In this document: positions 1 to 10,300 of the stretch, in pieces | Layout of the letters: the number at the start of each line of letters is the position of its first letter | How positions within the stretch are numbered: position 1 is the stretch's first letter | DNA from: Aldehydirespirator sp965220485 | GTDB taxonomy: Bacteria > Actinomycetota > Acidimicrobiia > Acidimicrobiales > Aldehydirespiratoraceae | DNA length: 64,000 nt | NCBI GenBank assembly: GCA_965220485.1 | Contig: OZ244832.1 | Span: forward strand, 3,968,001 to 4,032,000 | Reading direction: 5' to 3' | Notes under the pieces: model-generated | What the model saw: only the letters and a program-made list of their open reading frames with translations | Told to the model about the DNA's origin: nothing | Database searches by the model: none | Made by a program: the position numbers and the translations under genes

Positions 1-1269
1 CGCCGGACGCCGGGGGCACGCGAAGCAACTGGACGCCCGCTCACTCCACCGCATCGGGAACACAGCGATGGTGTGCACCGACCCGCCCTACTACGACAAC
101 GTCCCCTACGCAGACCTCTCCGACTTCTTCTATGTGGGCTGCGTCGGTGCCTCAAAGACATGCACCCCGATCTGTGCAGCACACTGCTGGTGCCCAAGGC
201 TCAGGAACTCATCGCCGAGCCAGTCCGCCAGGGTGACTGGAACTCTGCTGCCGCCTTCTTCGAGGTCGGGCTAAGACAGGCGTTCGCCGCCGTCATCGAC
301 GTCCAGGACGAGGCCTATCCGTTCACTGTCTTCTACGCGTTCAAGCAGGCCGAGGACACAGGCGACGGCGCTGGGCGGGTGTCCACGGGCTGGGAGACGA
401 TGCTCGCGGGTCTGCTGGACTCGGGCGCGACCATCACCGGCACCTGGCCCGTCCGCACCGAACAGCCCGGCGGTCTGCGGGTAGTGGGCCGAGCCGCGCT
501 GGCCTCGTCCATCGTGCTGGTGTGCCGACGCCGGCTGGCGGATGCGCCCCTTACCACCCGGCGCGACTTCCTGTCGTCGCTGCATGCGGAGTTGCCGGAG
601 GCTCTGCAAATGATGCAGCAGGGCAACATTGCTCCGGTCGATCTGGCCCAAGCGTCGATCGGCCCAGGCATGGCGATCTTCTCCCGCTACCGCCGCGTGG
701 TCGAGGCCGACGGCAGCTCTATGTCGGTGCGCGACGCACTGTCGGCCATCAATCGGGCACTCGATGTTGTGCTGGCCGAGCAGGAGGCCGACTTCGATGC
801 CGACACCCGCTGGGCCGTCGCGTGGTACAGCGAGTTCGGATTCGACGAGGGATCGGCCGGCGCGGCCGAGACGCTCAGCAAGGCGAAGAACACCTCCATT
901 GACGGCCTGGTTCGGGCGGGGATCCTTCAGCAGCAAGGCAACTCCTGCCGCCTGCTCGCCCGCAGCGAACTCGACGAGGACTGGGCACCGGACACCGACC
1001 AGCGGCTCACCGTGTGGGAGATCGTTCAGCATCTGATTCGCAGGCTGGAGAACGAGGGCGAGATGGCAGCCGCCGATGTGATGCGCGCCATCGGCGGCTT
1101 GGCCGAACCGGCGCGCGATCTTGCCTATCGCCTCTACCACACCTGCGAGCGCAAGGGCTGGACTGCGGACGCGCTCGCCTACAACGGCCTCGTGGCGGCC
1201 TGGCCCGAGTTGAGCCGCCTGGCTGATGTGGCCCCCGAGGGCCAGGGCTCGCTCGGGTTCTCCGGATGA
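1..1269 (+). pseudogene. DUF1156-type adenine-specific DNA methylase (COG1743), 5'-truncated by the window and frameshifted
   Basis: The left part reads in frame 2 and contains the catalytic motif TDPPYYDNVPYADLSDFFYV (about 77-136). The rest reads in frame 1 (from 139, LRRCLKDMHPDL, to the TGA at 1267-1269) and matches the C-terminal half of COG1743/DUF1156 methylases, including LASSIVLVCR, QGNIAPVDLAQASIGPGMAIFSRY, LSKAKNTS and RDLAYRLYHTCERKGW. Joining the frames needs one extra base after 136: GTG-GG-CTG should read GTG-TGG-CTG. These enzymes methylate adenine; PglXI of BREX type 3 is, as I recall, of this family. The gene sits 62 bp upstream of the DUF499 ATPase on the same strand, so the two look like one operon. 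The frameshift may be real decay or a base missing from the assembly. Confidence 0.85.
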
Positions 1270-1331
1270 GAAGAACCGCCGATGCCGCTCGAAGAGGGGC
1301 AACTGTCCCACGCTTGGGGTAGAAGTACTGC

Positions 1332-4300
1332 GTGGCTCTTTCGAACTATGAGCGAGTCGGCAAGGCGGTGGCGCTGCTGGGGGAGGGCATCGCGCCCTTC
1401 GTGGCGCGCGAGTGCCAGGCCCAGTTCGGCGACGAATGGGCCGCAGATGTGCAGCGAGCGAACACGCGGGGCACGGGTCGGCCCAGAACCGTCAACCCCA
1501 AGGACGCCCAGTTCCTGTTGCGAGTGATGTGGGACGAGTGGAACACGATCTTCGTCAAGAAGCTCTCCCGAAACGACCGCAGCTACGTCTCGGAGCTTCA
1601 GACAGTGCGCAACTCGTGGGCGCACAACGACAGCTTCTCCACCGACGATGCCCTTCGGGCACTGGACACCTCCAAGCGGCTGCTGGAGTCTGTGGGTTCC
1701 GGTGCCCAGGCCATCGAGGTCGACAAGCTTCACCAGCAGCTCCTGCGACTGAAGTTCGACGAGCAGGCCCGCAACATCGAGCAGCGTGCTGCGGCCGCTC
1801 CGGCCGACGGACGCACGTCTGCGGGCCTGCCTGGCTGGCGCGAGGTTATCGAACCTCATGAGGACGTGGCCACGGGCCGCTTCCAGCTCGCAGAGTTCGC
1901 TGCGGACCTGCACCAGGTGTGGCGTGGAGAGGCCGCCTTCGAGTACGGCGACCCGGTCGAGTTCTTCAGGCGCACCTACATCACCGAAGGACTCGCCAGC
2001 CTGCTCGTCGGCGCGGCGCAGCGGTTCACGGGCAGTGGCGGCGATCCTGTCATCCAGCTTCAGACGAACTTCGGCGGGGGCAAGACCCACGCCCTGATCG
2101 CCCTGTACCACCTTGCGGGGGGGCACGTCGGCGAACAAACTCAACGGAGTCGAGGAGCTGCTGGCCGCCGACGATCTCGACCTGCCGGCCGAGACAGTCC
2201 GCCGGGCCGTGCTGGTCGGGCACCAGCTGCAGCCGGGCGAATCCAAGACCAAACCCGACGGCACGGTCGTGCGCACCATGTGGGGCGAGCTCGCCCATCA
2301 GCTCGGCGGGGCTGAGGGCTATGCGCTGGTCGCCGAGGCCGACCGGACCGGTACCAGCCCCGGCGGCGCGCTGACCGATCTGCTGCGCTCCTGCGCCCCC
2401 TGTCTGGTGCTCATCGACGAGTGGGTGGGCTACGCCCGCCAGCTCTACGGCATATCGGGCCTTCCCGCCGGGTCGTTCGACGCTCACTTCAGCTTCGCTC
2501 AGGCCCTCACCGACGCCGCCGCCAATGCGCCCGGGGCGCTGCTGGTGGCGACGATCCCCTCCTCGCAGATCGAGGTCGGCGGCGAGGGCGGGCAGGCCGC
2601 GCTGACGCGCCTGGAGAACCTGTTCGCCCGCACTCAGGCCAATTGGCGCACGGCCACCGCTGAGGAGAGCTTCGAGATCGTGCGACGGCGCCTGTTCAAA
2701 GACGTGTCGCCTGACGCTGCCCGGCAGCGCGACGCGGTCGTGCGGGCCTTTGCCAAGCTCTACCAGTCCCGCTCGGCAGACTTCCCCCCGGAGTGCCGGG
2801 AAGGCGACTACCAGCGCCGGATGCAGGCCACCTACCCGGTTCATCCCGAGCTGTTCGACCGGCTCTTCGGGGAATGGTCCGCGCTTGAGCGGTTCCAGCG
2901 CACCAGAGGCGTGCTGCGGCTTATGGCCACCGTTATCCACTCGCTGTGGATAAGCGGCGACCCGAGCCTGCTGATCATGCCCTGCACCATCCCCGTCGAT
3001 AATGGCGACGTGGCCGAAGAGCTGATCCGCCACCTCGACGCGGCTTGGCGCACCGTCGTGGAGACCGACATAGACGGCCCGGGCGCGCTGCCGCTGCGCC
3101 TCGACAAGGAGAACTCCAACTTCGGGCGTTTCCAGGCTGCCCGCAAGGTGGCCCGCGCGGTGTATTTCGGCTCGGCGCCCTCCCAGCAGGCCGCCAATCG
3201 GGGTCTCGACGACCGTTCCATCAAGCTCGGGTGCCTGCAGCCCGGCGACGACCGCCCCGCCACCTACAGCGACGCGTTGCGCAGGCTGTCGGATCAGGCG
3301 ATGTATCTGTACCGCGACGGCACCCGCTACTGGTACGCGCTCCAACCCACCGTCAACCGAATGGCACGCGACCGGGCCGAGAACCACTTCAGCGACGCCG
3401 ACGCGGATGAGGTGATACGCGGGCTCGTCGACGATGCGCTACGTAAGGACCGAGGACACTTCGCGGGTGTGCACCCCTGTCCTCGCAGCCCCGCGGACGT
3501 GCCCGACGAAGACGAGGCCCGTCTCGTGGCGCTGGACCCGACTGCACCGCACGACACCAAGGTGGACGAAAGCGAGGCTCTGCGTACCGCGGGCCTGATC
3601 CTGCTGGAGCGTTCCGGCGGCGCGCGCCAATACAGCAACATGCTGGTGTTCCTGGCTGCTGACGTCACCCGGCTGCGCGACCTGCGCCAGGCTGTCCGCA
3701 GTTTCCTGGCCTGGGAGTCCATCGATCGCGATGCCGACTCTCTGGGCCTCGACGAATATCAGAAGAGCCAAACCCGAACCAAGCTCACCGAGGCCAGCGA
3801 CACGGTCAAGACTCGCATAGGCGAGACCTACATCTGGGCTCTGCACCCGCTGCAGCCGCCCGACGACCCAACCGGTGACATCCGCTGGGAGAAATCGAGG
3901 CTGACATCCTCGGCGTCATTGGCCGACCGCGTCTCCCGCAAACTCGATCAAGACGAGGCGCTCATCCGCGAGTATGCGGGCACCCGCCTGCGCATCGACC
4001 TCGACCGCGTGCCGCTGTGGAGAGACGGACCCGGCGGTGAGAAAGCCGCCGTGTCGGTCAAACAACTCTGGGAGGACTTCACCCGCTACCTGTACCTTCC
4101 CCGCCTCCTGCGCCGCGGCGTCCTCGAAGACGCCATCAAGAAGGGCGTGGCCGACACCGCGTGGAGCACAGACGGCTTCGCATACGCCGACGGCCACAAC
4201 GGCGAGCGCTATGTCGGCCTCAGAGCAGGCGAACAGTTGTTGTCAATCGCTCCCAGCGGACTGGTGGTCCACCCCGAGGCCGCGGTTCGCCAGTTCGCCA

Positions 4301-4644
4301 AGGACGGGGCGGAGCCGGAGCAAGACGGAGGCAAGGGCACAGAGGCCACCGAGGAAGAGGAGGTCCCCGCCCGTACTGACCCGGTCGGCGCCCCCAAGTT
4401 GCCGCCCAAACCGACCCGATACTACGGCCGAGTCACTCTCGCATCAGATCGATGGACCCGCATCGCCGCCAAGATTGCCGAAGGCATAGTTCAGAAGCTC
4501 ACCAAAGTCGACGGAGCCCAAGTCACGGTAACCATCGAAGTCGAAGCCAGAGCCGAGGGGGGATTCAACGAATCCACCCGGTCAGATGTAGATGAGAATG
4601 CTACGACTCTCAACTTCAACGCCAGCGACTTCGACAAGTCTTAG
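1332..4644 (+). pseudogene. DUF499 (COG1483) AAA+ ATPase with Swt1-like HEPN N-terminus; frameshift in a G7 run
   Basis: Read across one frameshift this is a protein of about 1100 residues. A GTG start at 1332 gives MALSNYERVGKAVALLGEG, resembling the HEPN_Swt1 domain found at the N-terminus of DUF499 proteins; residues 93-98 (RNSWAH, 1608-1625) form an R-x4-H HEPN motif. Walker A is FGGGKTH (2069-2089), in the first frame. At 2117-2123 a run of seven G shifts the frame; six G would give continuous LYHLAGGTSANKLNGVEELL. The second frame carries the Walker B-like stretch CLVLIDEWVGYARQL (about 2400-2445) and continues to the stop at 4642-4644. DUF499 ATPases (PglY/BrxC-like) accompany DNA methylases in phage defence. 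The gene downstream is convergent and metabolic; other members of the system would lie left of the window. Confidence 0.85.
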
Positions 4645-4687
4645 GAGCGCGCGCAAACGCATGGCTATGCGCCTCTCGGTGTGGCGC

Positions 4688-5518
4688 TCAGTAGCCCCTC
4701 CACTCGGGGGGCCGGCGTTCCTGGAAGGCGGCCACCCCTTCGGCGGCGTCCTCGGTTCCGGCGTTGAGCTCCACCGCCACCGCCTCGTCGTGGGCCATGG
4801 AGGCCCGGTCGGCGTCCAGGCTGCGGTTGACCAGCCACTTGGTCAGCGCGAACGACCGGCTCGGTCCGCTGGCCAGACGCTCAGCCCACTCGGCCGCGGC
4901 CGGCTGAACCTCGTCGTGGGGCACCACCCGGTTCACCAGGCCGAACTCGTGGGCCGTCTCGGCAGGCAGGTCCTCAGCCAGCAGGAACAGCTCCATCGTG
5001 CGGCGCACACCGATGATGCGGGGCAGCAGCCACGCCCCCAGCGCGTCGGGCACCAGGCCCCGGCGGGCGAACACCTCCACGAACTTGGCCCGGTCGCCGG
5101 CGATGACCAGGTCGCAGGCCAGGGCCAGATGCGCGCCCATGCCGGCCGAGGTGCCGTTGACGGCTGCGATCACGGGCACGTCGCAATCCAGCAAGGAAGC
5201 GAACAGCGCGTACTGGCCGTCGAGCATCATCCGGCGGGCGTCGCCGACGATCCGCTCGGGCACGTCGGGGGCGCGGTCGGCGTCAGCGTAGGAGTGGCGC
5301 AGGTCGGCGCCGGTGCAGAAGAACCGGTCGCCGGAGCCGGTGATCACCGCGGCCCGGGCCCGGTGGCTGGTGTTGAGCCCGTTGAGGATGTCACGCACCC
5401 GGTCACGGCACGGCGGGGTCAAGGCGTTGCCAGCCTCGGGCCGGTCGATCGTGATCCACGCCACCCCGTCCCGATAATCGAGCCGGACCTGCTCGTCGAG
5501 GGGTCGCGCCGCGCTCAC
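4688..5518 (-). CDS. Enoyl-CoA hydratase/isomerase family protein
   Basis: A 276-residue crotonase-fold protein. The GTG start at 5518 gives VSAARPLDEQVRLDYRDGVAWITIDRPEAGNALT, the usual N-terminus; the frame stays open upstream, but that part is only a translation of the interspersed repeat at 5618-5720. Oxyanion-hole regions are visible as SGDRFFCTGADL and AAVNGTSAGMGAHLALACDLVIAG, and the typical C-terminal EGVAAFQERRPPEWRGY is present. Members hydrate or isomerise acyl-CoA esters in the cytoplasm; the exact substrate cannot be read from the sequence. It is divergent from an acyl-CoA synthetase at 5770, so the two may act in one acyl-CoA degradation route and share the intergenic control region. 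Confidence 0.9.
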   Translation of the reverse strand: MSAARPLDEQVRLDYRDGVAWITIDRPEAGNALTPPCRDRVRDILNGLNTSHRARAAVITGSGDRFFCTGADLRHSYADADRAPDVPERIVGDARRMMLDGQYALFASLLDCDVPVIAAVNGTSAGMGAHLALACDLVIAGDRAKFVEVFARRGLVPDALGAWLLPRIIGVRRTMELFLLAEDLPAETAHEFGLVNRVVPHDEVQPAAAEWAERLASGPSRSFALTKWLVNRSLDADRASMAHDEAVAVELNAGTEDAAEGVAAFQERRPPEWRGY

Positions 5519-5617
5519 AGCCGGCCAACCTACCCGCCTCGGTGCCGATCTCGGGAGGTCTTTGAGCCCTGGGGGCACAGAACTCGTACCAAGAATCCGT
5601 GACGCTGGCAGACTGCC

Positions 5618-5720
5618 GCCCAGAGGCCGAGCGAGAGGCAGTGACCAGTGGACGGATCCGTGAGATATGCAGCGAGGCCGTGGCCCGAACGGCCCGTGAG
5701 CGCAGCGAACAAGAGCGGGA
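5618..5720 (-). repeat. Copy 1 of a ~105-bp interspersed element
   Basis: The reverse complement begins TCCCGCTCTTGTTCGCT and ends near GCTCGGCCTCTGGGC. The first ~50 bp are almost identical to 25276-25325 and 28119-28168. The middle is more variable but shares CTCACGGATC and GTCCACTG with the 28 kb copy. It lies in the divergent gap between enoyl-CoA hydratase and acyl-CoA synthetase, where nothing else is seen. It has no coding sense of its own; function unknown. Confidence 0.85.
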
Positions 5721-5769
5721 ATGGCCACGTTCCGGCATCTAGCGGCATCGCGTGCCTGCGGATGTTCTG

Positions 5770-7338
5770 ATGGCGAACACCGACGCCCTAGGACTGTGGG
5801 CAATAGCCCAGGACGACCCCGACTTCCTGGCCGTGGTCGACCCTGAGCACGACCAGTTGACCTACGCCGAGCTAGCCGCGCTGACCAACCGGATCTCGCG
5901 AGGTCTTCAAGCCGCCGGTCTAGGCAAGGGCGACCAGGTGACGACTCTGCTGCCCAACTGCTTCGAGCAGCTCGCAGTGTGCCTGGCCGCCTACCAGAGC
6001 GGCTTGTACGTGACCACCATCAACTGGCACTTCGTCGGCGCGGAGATCAACTACATCGTCAACGACGCCGAAACCAAGGCGTTCATCGTTCACGAGCGTT
6101 TCGGGGAGGAGGCCGCCAAGGCCCTCGACGGCTGCGTTGTGGGTGAGGTGAACCGGTTCTGCGTCGGCGGCCCGGTGGAGGGATTCCGTCCCTTCGACGA
6201 TCTCGTCGCGGGCCACAGCGGCGAGCGGCCCGATCCCGAGCATCTGGCCACCGGATCCTTCATGTTCTACACCTCGGGAACCACCGGACGACCCAAGGGG
6301 GTGCGGCGGGCGCTGGACCCCCGGCCGCCCGACGAGGCCGCGTCGACCTCGGGCATGCTGCTGATGCTGTTCGGCTCCAAGCCCCACGACGACAACGTGC
6401 AGATCACGCAGGCACCGCTGTACCACACCGCGGTCAACAACTGGACCACGATGTCGCTGCACATGGGCCATACCGTCGTGCTGATGGACCGCTGGACCGC
6501 GGAGGGGGCGCTGGAGCGCATAGAGCGATACCGGGTCACCAGCTCGCACATGGTGCCCACCATGTTCAACCGGCTGCTGCATCTCCCCGCGGAGGTGCGC
6601 TCCCGTCACGACGTGTCGTCGCTGCGCTCGATGGTGCACGCCGCCGCGCCGTGCCCGGTGGAGACCAAGCGGCGCATGATCGAGTGGTGGGGCGACTCCA
6701 TCTGGGAGTACTACGCGGCCACCGAGGGCGGCGGCACCGTGGTGTCGGCCGCGGAGTGGATGCAGCGGCCCGGCACGGTGGGCAAGGCCTGGCCCCGCTG
6801 CGAGGTGATCGTGGTCGACGGCGACGGCAACGACCTGCCGCCGGGGGAGTCGGGCACGGTGTACATGAAGATGCCGGGCGCGGTCTTCGAGTACAAGGGC
6901 GACAAGGCCAAGACCGCGGCCAGCCGTCTGCGGAACTTCTTCACCGTCGGAGACATCGGCTATCTCGACTCCGACGGCTACCTGTTCCTCAACGACCGGG
7001 CCAACGACATGATCATCGTCGGCGGCGTGAACGTCTACCCCGCGGAGATCGAGGGCGAGCTGGTGCAGCATCCCGCGGTTGGCGACGCGGCCGTGTTCGG
7101 TGTGCCCAACCCCGACACCGGCGAGGAGATCAAGGCGGTCGTCGAGCTGCGTGACGGGTGGGCGCCTGGCGACGGCACCACCGAGACCATCCTGGGGTGG
7201 CTCAGGGATCGGCTCGGCCGCCAGAAGCTGCCCCGCTCCGTCGACTACACCACAGCGATGCCCCGCGACCCCAACGGCAAGCTCTACAAGCGCAAACTGC
7301 GAGACCCCTACTGGGAGGGCCACGAGCGAGCCATCTGA
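5770..7338 (+). CDS. AMP-dependent acyl-CoA synthetase/ligase (fadD-like)
   Basis: A 522-residue member of the ANL (acyl-CoA synthetase) superfamily. ATG at 5770 gives MANTDALGLWAIAQDDPDFLAVVD, the expected N-terminus; a GTG at 5752 in the same frame is possible but adds nothing conserved. The AMP-binding P-loop is FMFYTSGTTGRPKGV, the core motif region is WEYYAATEGGG, the hinge region is FLNDRANDMIIVGGVNVYPAEIEGEL, and the C-terminal catalytic lysine region is PRDPNGKLYKRKLRDPYW. It activates a carboxylic acid with ATP and CoA through an acyl-adenylate; the chain length or aromatic nature of the substrate is not evident. It is divergent from the enoyl-CoA hydratase, consistent with fatty or aromatic acid catabolism. 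Confidence 0.92.
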   Translation: MANTDALGLWAIAQDDPDFLAVVDPEHDQLTYAELAALTNRISRGLQAAGLGKGDQVTTLLPNCFEQLAVCLAAYQSGLYVTTINWHFVGAEINYIVNDAETKAFIVHERFGEEAAKALDGCVVGEVNRFCVGGPVEGFRPFDDLVAGHSGERPDPEHLATGSFMFYTSGTTGRPKGVRRALDPRPPDEAASTSGMLLMLFGSKPHDDNVQITQAPLYHTAVNNWTTMSLHMGHTVVLMDRWTAEGALERIERYRVTSSHMVPTMFNRLLHLPAEVRSRHDVSSLRSMVHAAAPCPVETKRRMIEWWGDSIWEYYAATEGGGTVVSAAEWMQRPGTVGKAWPRCEVIVVDGDGNDLPPGESGTVYMKMPGAVFEYKGDKAKTAASRLRNFFTVGDIGYLDSDGYLFLNDRANDMIIVGGVNVYPAEIEGELVQHPAVGDAAVFGVPNPDTGEEIKAVVELRDGWAPGDGTTETILGWLRDRLGRQKLPRSVDYTTAMPRDPNGKLYKRKLRDPYWEGHERAI

Positions 7339-7350
7339 AGGGCGGACCCC

Positions 7351-10300
7351 TCAGCTGGCGGCTTTCTGGGAGTCGAGGAAGTTGCGGGCCCGGTCGACGA
7401 AGCTGGCCATCTGGGCTCGGCTGGTGTGGCGTGACGGGCAGTAGCGCAGTTCGGGTTCGGTGAGACACCCGGCGGTGATGCCCGCGGCGTAGAGGGCCTG
7501 GATGTTGGCGGCGTGGGCGCTCCCGGCGGCAACATCGGCGAAGTCGGCGGGCTCGTCTGGGGCGGTCAGGTCCAGGGCGCGGGTCAAGAAGCTGGCCATC
7601 TGGGCTCGGGTGATCGGCTCGGAGGGGCAAAACTGCAGCTCGGGCTCGGTGCGGCACCCCAGGGTGACCTCCAGCTCGGCGAGGCGCTCGATGAAGGGCG
7701 CCGACCGCCGATCAGGATCAACGTCGGTGAAGCGCGGAGCGCCCTCGGGGGCGGTGTCCGCGCCGTCAAGGAGGCGCACCAGCCAAACCGCCATGGTCCA
7801 GCGCAGGATCGGCTCGCCGGGGCAGAACCGGCCGGTCCCGCACGCAGTGCCTTCTAGCAGCCCCGCCTCCTCGAGGGCCTCGACCGATTCCTGGTGCACG
7901 TTGGCGTCGCTTATGTCCGCGAAGGCGCTCTCGAACTCTTCGGGCTCCTCGGGCGCACCGCTGCCGCCTCCTCCTCCGCTTCCGCCGCCGCCTCCTCCTC
8001 CGCTTCCGCCGCCTCCGCCTCCGCCTCCGCCTGGCGGCCGGGTGACGGGGTCGTCAATGTCGGTCAGGAGGATCGTCACCCTGATGGTGTCGTCGGCGGA
8101 GGTGTCGGGCCTGCCCATCCGGGCCTTGCCGTCGGAGACCGACACGTCCACCGTGTAGCTGCGCCTCGACTCATAGTCCAGCCTCGCGCCGTCGGCCACC
8201 GAGATCTGGCCGGTCTGCGAGTCGATCTCGAACGGGGCCGAGCCCACTCGCGTCAGCGAGTAGGTCAGATCATCGTTCTCGGGATCGACCGCGATGACCG
8301 GGGCGCCGACCGGGGTTCCGGGCGGGGAGTTCTCGGCCACGCTGCGCTCGGCTGTGGTCGCGCTGAACTCGGGCGGCTGGTTCTCAGCCGCCAGCACCCG
8401 ATCGGACCATTCGGCCTGCGCCGACTTGCCCGGCCCGTGGCCGTCGTCGTAGGACGCAACCGCTCGCAGATACTGGCCAATGTCGGCGGTCTGGGGGGTG
8501 TAGGTGCTGGAGTCGGCGCCGGTGATGGTCGTCGGGTCGACGCGGTTGGTGGAACGCTGCCAACTCCACGTAGTGCCGGTGACGTTGCCGTCCGGGTCCG
8601 ACACTGTCGCAGTCAGCGCGGTGCCCATCATCGGAGTGATGGCGGCCAGCGTGACGGAGCCGCCTTCGTCGACATTGACGACGTTGACGGTGCCGCCTTC
8701 GTCGACATTGACGACGTTGATGGTCACCCGCACTGTGGCCCGGACATTCGACGGGTCGCTGGCTGTCACCGTGACCGAGTAGGTCTGCGTGGCCTCGTAG
8801 TTCAAGGCAGCCTTGGTCTCCAGCTGGCCCGAGGAGTCGTCTATGTCGAAGAGGGCGCGGTGCGTGCCGCCCAGGGTGTAGGTCAAGGTGTCGTTGTCGA
8901 GGTCCGTGGCCGCAACGGCTGAGTCGAACGCGATGCCGGTGCCGGTGTCTTCGGCAACGCTGCGCTCAACTGTGGCCGAGCCGAACTGCGGTGCCCGGTT
9001 CGGCACCGGTGCGGCCTGCACCGGATTGGCCGACTCCGCCTCGGCCGACTTGCCGGATCCCTCGCCGTCGCTGTAGGAGGCAGTTGCCCGTAGATAGAGC
9101 CGCACATCGCTGTCCTGGGGCGTGTAGGTGGCCGCTGTCGGTCCGCCGATCAGCGTCCAGGTGCTCCGGTTGGAGGATCTGTGCCACACCCAGGTCGTTC
9201 CCGTGATGGCACCGTCGGGATCCGTCAGCTGGGCCGTAAGCGCGGTTCCGACTGCGGGCATGCCCGACGACAGTGTCACGGTGCCGTCCTCATTGACGTT
9301 GACGACCCGGATGGTCACGGCGACGGTGTCGGCCGCCCCTTCGGGGTCCTCCGCGGTGACTCTCACCGAGTAGGTCTGGCGGGCCTCATAGTTCAGGGCG
9401 GCTCCGGTGCGCAGCTGCCCGGTCGAGGAGTCGATGTCGAAGGAGGACGCGTGGGTGCCGCCCAGGCTGTAGGCCAGGTCGTGGCCGTCGGCGTCGATGG
9501 CCGAGACCGGCATGCCGAAGTCGGTGTTCGTCGGGGTGTTCTCGTCGACGCTGCGCTCGGCTGTGGATGAGCTGAACTCAGGCGCCCGGTTGAGCACCCT
9601 TTGCGATGTGGTGGTCCGGGCCATCTTGTTCGGGCCGTGGCCGTCGGTGTAGGACGCCACGGCCCGCAGGTAGTGCCCCACATCGTCGGCCTGCGGTGTG
9701 TAAGAAGACGATACGGCCCCGCCGATGGTCGTCCAGGTGCTGCGGTCCTCGGACCGCTGCCAGACCCAGGAGGTGCCGGAAACGCCGCCGTCGGGGTCGT
9801 CGAGCGTCGCGGTCACCGTCGTTCCCATCAGCGCGGGCGGCGACAGGGTCACCGTGCCGGCCTCCTCGACGTTGTTGACGATGATCGTGACGTCGATGGT
9901 GTCGGCGGCGTTGTCGGGGTCGGTGGCTGTCACCGTCACCAAGTAGGACGAGCGGTCCTCGTAGTCCAGGCTCGCCCTGGTCCGCAGCTGGCCCGAGGAG
10001 GCGACGATCCTGAAAGAGTCAGTGTCGGGGCCGCTCAGGCTGTAGGTCAGCGTGTCGCCGTTGCCGTCGGTCGCGGCGACGGGCGTGCCGAATGAAATGT
10101 TGGCCCGGGTGTTCTCGTTGACGCTGCGGGTGGTGGTCGCGGCATCGAACTGCGGCGCCCGGTTGGCGCTGTCGCGGATCGTACCCGTGGCCTCGGCGTC
10201 GAGCAGCAGCGCGTTGGTCGGGCTGCTCAATGTCAGCGTGAGGTTCTCGTCGCCCTCGACGGCGGTGTCAGACGCGGTCTGGACCGAGACTGTCTTGGTG

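Noticed and set aside
1..4644. Complete BREX system
   Set aside because: Only a DUF1156 methylase and a DUF499 ATPase are visible here, both frameshifted. PglZ, BrxL, BrxA and BrxB are not seen, and the BrxD-like gene at 36 kb belongs to a different operon.
5519..5803. N-terminal extension of the enoyl-CoA hydratase
   Set aside because: The open frame continues upstream, but it translates the interspersed repeat and is not conserved in the family; the GTG at 5518 gives the normal length.
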